Shown here one piece after another: positions 6,195 to 11,201 of a stretch of DNA of 11,201 nucleotides; positions within the stretch are counted from its first letter, which is position 1, and each line of letters begins with the position of its first letter. The position numbers were made by a program, and so were the translations under genes. This DNA comes from Acidobacteriota bacterium (GTDB lineage: Bacteria; Acidobacteriota; Terriglobia; Terriglobales; Acidobacteriaceae): assembly GCA_021809235.1 (NCBI GenBank), contig JAKBAG010000084.1, forward strand, positions 1-11,201. Reading direction: 5' to 3'. Below the pieces are notes generated by a model, which worked only from the letters and a program-made list of their open reading frames with translations, did not search any database and was not told the DNA's origin.

Positions 6195-6890
6195 ATGGAC
6201 ATGAGCACGGGGCGCGTGGTGTTTGTGGCGGCGCTGGAGCGGGAGGTTGCCGGTCTGGTGCGCGGTTGGAAGCAGGTGCGTGGTTCGCGCGGTGAGCTTT
6301 GCTTTGTGCACGGGGCGACGACGGTGGCCTGTGCGGGAATGGGTGCGGCGCGAGCAGTGCTGGCGACTGACTTTGCCCTGAGTCTGGGCCCAGCCAGTCG
6401 ATTGATCTCCGTGGGGTGGGCTGGAGCTTGCCGTTCGTCGATCCGCGTGGGCGAGATTGTGGAGGCAGATGTGGTGGTGGATGCCCGGACTGGCGAGCGA
6501 TTTTTCCCGCAGTTGGAGCGGGAGATCGGTCTGCGCGCTCCGGTGGTGACTGTGGCTTATCCCGCAGGCCGGCAGGAGAAGCGACGACTGGCGGAGAGCT
6601 ACCAGGCAGCAGCGGTGGAGATGGAAGCGGCAGCTGTGGCGCGGCTGGCACAGGCGCGGGAGCTTCCCTTTGCGGCGATCAAGGCAATCTCCGACGATGC
6701 GGAATTTGAGATGCCGGAGATGGGCAGGTTTGTTACGGCGGAAGGTCGTTTGCATGAGGTGGCCTTTGGCATGCATGTGGCCTGGCATCCGCGGCTGTGG
6801 CGCCCTGTGATGGAGATGGCCAGTGGGAGCCGTGTGGCGGCTGAGCGGTTGTGGGCGGCAATGCGGGAAGTGACGAATCTGGAGAGTTGA
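6195..6890 (+). CDS. hpnG: adenosylhopane nucleosidase/phosphorylase HpnG
   Basis: HpnG cleaves adenine from adenosylhopane, the HpnH product, to give ribosylhopane. The 231-residue protein belongs to the purine nucleoside phosphorylase/MTA-SAH nucleosidase superfamily. Residues equivalent by my alignment to the E. coli MTA/SAH nucleosidase catalytic set (Glu12, Glu174, Asp197) are visible: Glu17 in ALEREV, Glu144 in VEMEAAAVA and Asp167 in KAISDDAEF. SVGWAGA near residue 75 matches the core glycine motif of the fold. The start could be ATG 6195 or ATG 6201; no strong ribosome site chooses between them. The gene follows hpnA after 18 bases and precedes the first dehydrogenase by 12 bases, consistent with one transcript. 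Family naming often says phosphorylase; the retained residues suggest hydrolysis. Confidence 0.92.
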   Translation: MDMSTGRVVFVAALEREVAGLVRGWKQVRGSRGELCFVHGATTVACAGMGAARAVLATDFALSLGPASRLISVGWAGACRSSIRVGEIVEADVVVDARTGERFFPQLEREIGLRAPVVTVAYPAGRQEKRRLAESYQAAAVEMEAAAVARLAQARELPFAAIKAISDDAEFEMPEMGRFVTAEGRLHEVAFGMHVAWHPRLWRPVMEMASGSRVAAERLWAAMREVTNLES

Positions 6891-6902
6891 GCGAGGAACG
6901 GA

Positions 6903-7994
6903 ATGGCACAGCAGTTGGATTTGCCGAAGACGATGCGTGCGGCGGTCTATCGCGGCGTAAACGATGTGCGTGTGGAGACGGTCGCGGTGCCAGAGATTGG
7001 ACCGGGAGAGATTCTGATCCGCGTGGCAAGCTGCGGCATCTGCGGAACGGACCTGAAGAAGATTCATACCGGATCCCATGCGGCGCCGCGTATCTTTGGC
7101 CATGAGACGGCGGGAACGGTAGCTGCGGTAGGCGCAGGGGTAGCGCAGTTTTCTGTGGGGGATCGTGTGATGGTCTTCCATCACATCCCCTGCGGAAGCT
7201 GCTTCTATTGCCGCAAGAAGACATTTGCGCAGTGCCCGGTGTATAAGCGTGTGGGCGTGACGGCTGGCTTTGAACCGGCTGGTGGTGGATTTGCCGAGTA
7301 CGTGCGGGTGATGGACTGGATTGTGCGCGATGGCGGCGTGGTGCGCGTGCCGGATGAAGTTCCGCTGGAGCAGGCGGCGTTTGTGGAGCCCGTGAACACC
7401 TGCCTGAAGGGCGTAAAAATGCTGGCACTGGAGCCGGATGAGACGGTTCTGGTGATCGGACAGGGGCCAATCGGGATACTGCTGGCGGCTCTGGCGGCAC
7501 GCAGCGGGGCAACAGTATTGACCTCGGATCTGTATCCGGAGCGGCATGCGATCGCAGCAGGCTTTGGGTTGAAGCATCCGATCCATGCCGAGCGGGAGGA
7601 TGTGGTACAGAGGGCGCGTGCAGCGACGGAGGGTCGCGGAGCCGATGCAGTGCTGCTGGCGGTGGGCGGACATGCGCTGATTGCCACAGCGATGGCTGCG
7701 GTGCGGCCCGGCGGCAAGGTGCTGCTATTTGCTCAGACGCAGCACGGCGAAGCAAGCTTTGATCCTGGAGCTGTCTGCATGGATGAGAAGGCGATGATCG
7801 GATCGTATTCGGCTGCTGTGGATATTCAGGCCGAAGGCGCAGCACTGGTGTTTGAGGGCTATCGCAATGGCTTCGATTTGACGCGGCTGATCTCGCATCG
7901 CTTCCCGCTGGAGGATGCGGTGGAGGCAATCCGTGTGGCCTCGCAGCCGAGTGCGCAGTCGATGAAGATCATGATTGAGCCGGAGGCTAGGTGA
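6903..7994 (+). CDS. zinc-dependent medium-chain dehydrogenase, NAD-type (first of pair)
   Basis: This 363-residue MDR-family oxidoreductase resembles sorbitol and threonine dehydrogenases. Catalytic zinc ligands are Cys47 (CGICGTD), His67-Glu68 (GHE) and Glu162 (FVEPVN). Structural zinc cysteines 97, 100, 103 and 111 (PCGSCFYCRKKTFAQC) are all present. The Rossmann motif is VIGQGPIG. At the end of the second beta-strand Asp209 (TSDLYPER) is placed to bind the adenosine ribose of NAD, so NAD(H) is the likely cofactor. GAGGAA at 6893-6898 precedes the ATG closely. The gene lies directly after hpnG and overlaps the next dehydrogenase by four bases. Polyol/aldose-type chemistry on the ribose-derived hopanoid tail is a reasonable inference; the specific reaction is unknown. 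Confidence 0.93.
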   Translation: MAQQLDLPKTMRAAVYRGVNDVRVETVAVPEIGPGEILIRVASCGICGTDLKKIHTGSHAAPRIFGHETAGTVAAVGAGVAQFSVGDRVMVFHHIPCGSCFYCRKKTFAQCPVYKRVGVTAGFEPAGGGFAEYVRVMDWIVRDGGVVRVPDEVPLEQAAFVEPVNTCLKGVKMLALEPDETVLVIGQGPIGILLAALAARSGATVLTSDLYPERHAIAAGFGLKHPIHAEREDVVQRARAATEGRGADAVLLAVGGHALIATAMAAVRPGGKVLLFAQTQHGEASFDPGAVCMDEKAMIGSYSAAVDIQAEGAALVFEGYRNGFDLTRLISHRFPLEDAVEAIRVASQPSAQSMKIMIEPEAR

Positions 7995-9088
7995 GCAAGC
8001 GGATGGAGCCGAGTGCGGTGCGCGACCGACTGCCGGAGCAGATGCAGGCGGCGGTGCTGTACGGTCGCGAGGAGATACGCGTGGAGGCGGTGGAAATGCC
8101 GCATGCACGCGAGGGGGAAGTGATTCTGCGCGTGGATGCAGCCCTGACCTGCGGGACCGATCGCAAGGTTTTTCGCCGAGGCTACCATGCGAAGATGATT
8201 CAGCCACCGGCGCTCTTTGGCCATGAGGTGGCGGGGACGATTGTGGAATCACGTGCCGCCGTCGTCGGATTTGCGCTGGGTGATGCGGTGGTGGCGCTGA
8301 ATTCCGCACCATGCGGAAGCTGCTACTTTTGCCAGCGCGAGCAGGAAAATCTCTGCGAGGATCTGCTGTTTCACAATGGGGCGTATGCCGAGTACATGCG
8401 GGTTCCGGCACGGATTGTGGCGCGGAATATGCTGCGGATTCCGACGGGGATGACGATGGCGCATGCGGCGATGACCGAGCCGCTGGCCTGTGCGTTGCAT
8501 GCGTGGGAGGACTCCGGCGCACGAGCTGGGGATACGGTAGTTGTGATCGGTGCCGGACCGCTGGGGCTGATGGCGATGCAACTGGCGGTGCTGGCTGGAT
8601 GCAGGCTGATTGCCGTGGTGAAGCATGACAGTCAGGCTGAGCTTGTCCGGGAGTTAGGGGCAGCCGAGGTGGTGCAGACCGGAGACGGCGTGGATGCTGT
8701 GCAAGCCGTGCGCGACTGCACTCCGGCGCAGCGGGGAGTGGATCTGGCGATTGAGGCCGTGGCAACGCCGGAGACCTGGGAGCAGGCGGTGGCTATGACG
8801 CGCAACGGCGGCACGGTGAACTTCTTTGGCGGGCCTGCGGCGGGCACGGTAGTGAGACTGGACACCAACCGTCTACATTACGGCGATCTGACCCTGAAGG
8901 CGACCTTTCACCACCGACCGGAGGTGTGCCGTCGAGCCCTGGCGGTGCTGGCGGATGGTCGCTTCCGCGCAGAAATGTTGCTGTGTGGAGAGGCCGGGCT
9001 GGCCGATCTGCAGCAGATATTTCACGACTGGAAGGGGCTGAAAACAGTGATTCTTCCGGGCGGGCCAGAGGGTAGGATAAAGGCATGA
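7991..9088 (+). CDS. zinc-dependent medium-chain dehydrogenase, possibly NADP-type (second of pair)
   Basis: This is a second, diverged MDR oxidoreductase of 365 residues. Catalytic zinc ligands are Cys54 (LTCGTD), His78-Glu79 (GHE) and Glu163 (MTEPLA). Structural cysteines 108, 111, 114 and 122 (PCGSCYFCQREQENLC) are intact, and the Rossmann motif is VIGAGPLG. The acidic NAD-selecting position is Val210, followed by Lys211 and His212 (AVVKHDSQ), which suggests NADP(H). The GTG at 7991 overlaps the upstream stop (GTGA) with GGAGG at 7982-7986; an ATG at 8003 is the alternative. The stop overlaps the hpnC start (ATGA). Translational coupling on both sides argues for co-production with its neighbour and with squalene synthesis. 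The substrate is unknown, and ribosylhopane or a derived aldehyde is my inference. Confidence 0.92.
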   Translation: MSKRMEPSAVRDRLPEQMQAAVLYGREEIRVEAVEMPHAREGEVILRVDAALTCGTDRKVFRRGYHAKMIQPPALFGHEVAGTIVESRAAVVGFALGDAVVALNSAPCGSCYFCQREQENLCEDLLFHNGAYAEYMRVPARIVARNMLRIPTGMTMAHAAMTEPLACALHAWEDSGARAGDTVVVIGAGPLGLMAMQLAVLAGCRLIAVVKHDSQAELVRELGAAEVVQTGDGVDAVQAVRDCTPAQRGVDLAIEAVATPETWEQAVAMTRNGGTVNFFGGPAAGTVVRLDTNRLHYGDLTLKATFHHRPEVCRRALAVLADGRFRAEMLLCGEAGLADLQQIFHDWKGLKTVILPGGPEGRIKA

Positions 9089-10071
9089 GTGCTGGCGAGA
9101 CGACGATTCCGGGCGAGGCCAAACGCGAGCAACTGCTGCGCCAGGGATGGGCAGCGCTGCCGGAGAGCTACCGCATGCCGGAGACTGCGCCGACTGTGGC
9201 CGAGGCGATGGCATGGTGCCGCAGGCTGGCCGAGACGCATTATGAGAACTTCCATGTGGCTTCCTGGTTTCTGCCGGAGAAACTGCGGCCGCACTTTCAT
9301 GCGATTTATGCTTACTGCCGCGTCTCGGATGATCTGGGCGATGAGGTGAACAGTCCCGAACAGGCGCTGGCATTACTGGATTTCTGGCAGGGGGAGTTGG
9401 AGGCCTGTTATCGAGGTCAGGTACGGCATCCGGTGTTTGTGGCGCTGGCGGAGACAATTCGCGCCTGCCAGATTCCGATCACGCCCTTTGCCAATCTGCT
9501 GAAGGCCTTTCGGCAGGACCAGACGGTGACGCGGTATCGGACGATGGGAGAAGTGCTGGAGTACTGCCGGTATTCGGCAAATCCGGTGGGGCATCTTGTG
9601 CTTTACGTCTGCGGATATCGGGATGCGGAGCGCTTCCGGCTCTCCGATTTCACCTGCTCTGCGTTGCAGCTGGCAAACTTCTGGCAGGATGTGCGACCGG
9701 ATCTGGAGCAGCGCGGAAGGATCTATCTGCCACAGGACGCGATGGAGCGGCATGGGGTGACCGAGGCGATGCTGTCCAGTTATAAGGCCACGGATGCGTT
9801 TCGTACGCTGCTGCGCGAAATGACGGATACTGCGCGGGCTATGTTTGAGCAGGGGTTGCCGCTGATTGGCATGGTGGACCGGGAACTGGCGGTGGATCTG
9901 GATCTGTTCAGCCGCGGCGGACTGGAGATTCTACGCGCCATTGAGCGGTGCGATTACGACGTGCTGCGTGCGCGGCCCGCCATCACCAAACGCACAAAGC
10001 TGACGCTTGCACTTCGGGCGGTAACGGGCAAGTTCCTGCCGGGACTACGGTTGCGAGGCCGTGCCGCATGA
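9085..10071 (+). CDS. hpnC: hydroxysqualene synthase HpnC
   Basis: HpnC is a squalene/phytoene-synthase-family enzyme that converts presqualene diphosphate, made by HpnD, to hydroxysqualene. The 328-residue all-helical protein has both aspartate-rich magnesium sites: SDDLGDE (Asp82, Asp83, Asp86) and WQDVRPD (Asp202, Asp206), the latter followed by GRIYLPQD. HYENFHVASWFLP near the N terminus and CRYSANPVGHLVLY are characteristic of HpnC rather than HpnD. No C-terminal membrane segment is seen. The start ATG overlaps the upstream stop, and the end overlaps the hpnD start (ATGA), so the pair is coupled. Assignment as HpnC rather than a phytoene synthase rests on these motifs and on the adjacent hpnD and hpnE. 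Confidence 0.95.
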   Translation: MSAGETTIPGEAKREQLLRQGWAALPESYRMPETAPTVAEAMAWCRRLAETHYENFHVASWFLPEKLRPHFHAIYAYCRVSDDLGDEVNSPEQALALLDFWQGELEACYRGQVRHPVFVALAETIRACQIPITPFANLLKAFRQDQTVTRYRTMGEVLEYCRYSANPVGHLVLYVCGYRDAERFRLSDFTCSALQLANFWQDVRPDLEQRGRIYLPQDAMERHGVTEAMLSSYKATDAFRTLLREMTDTARAMFEQGLPLIGMVDRELAVDLDLFSRGGLEILRAIERCDYDVLRARPAITKRTKLTLALRAVTGKFLPGLRLRGRAA

Positions 10072-11030
10072 GTGCAGTCAGCGAGACGGCGACGCGGAGT
10101 GTTGCTCAGGAGCCAGTGCCCCTGATGCGGGCATATGCCGAGTGTCGCGCGATAGCCCGGAGAGAGGCCAAGAACTTCTACTTTTCGTTTGTGGCGCTGC
10201 CGGCGGCGCGGCGGGATGCGATGTGCGCCATCTATGCGTTCATGCGTCGTGCCGATGATCTGTCGGATGATGAATCATTTTCGCGAGCCGAGCGCAGGCA
10301 GATGCTTGCGGCCTGGCTGGAGGATTGGCGCAGAGCGCGCGACGGGGGCCCGACGCAGGATGCTGTCTTTGTGGCGGTGCGGGATGCAGCCGGACGATTT
10401 TCCATTCCATTTTCCCTGCTGGATGAGCTGGTGGCGGGTACCACGATGGATCTGGACGAGACGGAGGCAAGCCGAGCCGGAAAACCGGATACCTTCCCCA
10501 GCTATGTGGAGCTGGATCGATACTGCTACCTGGTGGCATCAGTGGTGGGGCTGGTCTGCATTCGCATCTTTGGCTATCGCGATGCGGGAGCAGAAAAGCT
10601 GGCTGAGCAGACGGGCATTGCCTTCCAGTTGACGAATATTCTGCGGGATGTGCGGGAGGATGCCGAGCGGAACCGCGTCTATCTGCCGCTGTGCGAACTG
10701 GAACGGCACGGCGTGGCGGTGGAGGATCTGCTGCATCATCCGGCCGCGAAGGTCACCGAGGCCGAGCGGGAGCTGCTGGCCGCAGTGGCGGAGCGAGCCG
10801 AGCAGATGTATGGTGCGGCGCAGCAATTACTGCCGCGGATTGATCGGATCAGCCGACCGGCGCTCTGGGTGCTGGTCACGATCTATCATCGACTGCTGCG
10901 GCGCATGCGCAGCCAACGCTTTGAGGTGATGGCGCAACGCATCTCGGTGCCCACCTGGCAGAAGCTGCTGATCCTGGCCGTGGGACTGGTCTGGATGGGC
11001 TGCGTGCGCCTGCTGCCAGGCAGAGGATAA
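10068..11030 (+). CDS. hpnD: presqualene diphosphate synthase HpnD
   Basis: HpnD condenses two farnesyl diphosphates to presqualene diphosphate, the first step of the HpnC/D/E route to squalene. With the ATG at 10068 the protein has 320 residues. The two aspartate motifs are RADDLSDDE (Asp63, Asp64, Asp67) and LRDVREDAERNRVYLP (Asp194, Asp198), with KNFYFSF near the N terminus. A hydrophobic stretch near the C terminus (KLLILAVGLVWMGCVRLL) could anchor it to the membrane. The frame extends upstream inside hpnC to 9948, but that start would lie in another gene; GAGG at 10055-10058 and the ATGA overlap with the hpnC stop favour 10068. The hpnE start follows 7 bases after the stop. Confidence 0.95.
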   Translation: MSAVSETATRSVAQEPVPLMRAYAECRAIARREAKNFYFSFVALPAARRDAMCAIYAFMRRADDLSDDESFSRAERRQMLAAWLEDWRRARDGGPTQDAVFVAVRDAAGRFSIPFSLLDELVAGTTMDLDETEASRAGKPDTFPSYVELDRYCYLVASVVGLVCIRIFGYRDAGAEKLAEQTGIAFQLTNILRDVREDAERNRVYLPLCELERHGVAVEDLLHHPAAKVTEAERELLAAVAERAEQMYGAAQQLLPRIDRISRPALWVLVTIYHRLLRRMRSQRFEVMAQRISVPTWQKLLILAVGLVWMGCVRLLPGRG

Positions 11031-11037
11031 CGGACCC

Positions 11038-11201
11038 ATGGCCAGCCAGCAAGGGAAGAAGCGGGATAACTCAGTTCTGGTGGTGGGCGGCGGTGTGGCC
11101 GGGATTGCGGCAGCCTGCGCACTGGCGGATGCCGGTTTTTCCGTGACGCTGGTCGAGCGGCGCGGATACCTGGGTGGACGCGCCTCGTCGTATTTGCATC
11201 C
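11038..11201 (+). CDS. hpnE: hydroxysqualene dehydroxylase HpnE, 5' part only
   Basis: Only the first 54 codons are in the window; the gene continues past its end. The N terminus is an FAD-binding Rossmann fold of the amine oxidase/phytoene desaturase type. LVVGGGVAGIAAA carries GxGxxG at residues 17-22, Glu40 in TLVER is placed for the FAD ribose, and GYLGGRASS is the second flavin motif. In hopanoid operons the flavoprotein after hpnC and hpnD is HpnE, which reduces hydroxysqualene to squalene. AGAGG at 11022-11026, in the end of hpnD, is the probable ribosome site. A carotenoid desaturase would look alike over this short stretch, but context favours HpnE. Confidence 0.88.
   Translation, partial: MASQQGKKRDNSVLVVGGGVAGIAAACALADAGFSVTLVERRGYLGGRASSYLH

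Noticed and set aside
5260..6651. 463-residue open frame on the - strand opposite hpnA/hpnG
   Set aside because: Proline-, serine- and arginine-rich low-complexity translation without motifs; a shadow of the + strand genes.
5904..7673. 589-residue open frame on the - strand, opposite hpnA, hpnG and the first dehydrogenase
   Set aside because: It is rich in Arg, His, Cys and Pro with no domain pattern, and three well-defined genes with intact catalytic motifs lie on the other strand. Long antisense frames are expected from this biased codon use.
9948..10067. Upstream in-frame extension of HpnD inside hpnC
   Set aside because: The extra sequence is an out-of-frame reading of the hpnC end; the ATG at 10068 has a ribosome site and a typical coupled overlap.
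1..11201. Search for mobile elements, CRISPR arrays, phage genes or toxin-antitoxin pairs
   Set aside because: No transposase, direct-repeat array or integrase was seen; base use is uniform across the window and all genes fit one pathway.

Overview
The window reads as a chromosomal hopanoid-lipid biosynthesis operon from a Gram-negative, moderately GC-rich bacterium. All protein genes lie on the + strand and are packed tightly. Protein sequence style and gene order (shc, hpnH, small unknown gene, hpnA, hpnG, two zinc dehydrogenases, hpnC, hpnD, hpnE) suggest an Acidobacteriota member, possibly of the Acidobacteriaceae/Terriglobia. That placement is inference without a database search.

Layout. 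A tRNA-Glu(CTC) gene lies at the left edge on the - strand, divergent from everything else. A roughly 240-base intergenic region follows, with a candidate promoter for each direction. Then come ispH (last step of the MEP isoprenoid pathway), a 147-base gap, shc (squalene-hopene cyclase), a 64-base gap carrying two abutting GC-rich hairpins, hpnH (adenosylhopane synthase, radical SAM), a 137-residue protein of unknown function, hpnA (extended SDR), hpnG (adenosylhopane nucleosidase), two adjacent medium-chain zinc dehydrogenases, hpnC and hpnD (squalene-synthase-family enzymes), and the first 54 codons of hpnE, cut by the window end.

How the genes work together. IspH makes IPP/DMAPP, from which farnesyl diphosphate arises elsewhere in the genome. 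HpnD makes presqualene diphosphate, HpnC converts it to hydroxysqualene and HpnE reduces that to squalene. Shc cyclises squalene to hopene. HpnH adds 5'-deoxyadenosine to the hopene and HpnG removes adenine, giving ribosylhopane. The next step, reduction of the ribosyl tail to bacteriohopanetetrol, has no assigned enzyme that I know of. The two dehydrogenases directly after hpnG are the most interesting content here, because they are natural candidates for that or a related tail reaction, and their cofactor pockets differ (NAD-like versus NADP-like). The small protein coupled to hpnH is the second unknown. No mobile elements, CRISPR arrays or broken genes were seen.
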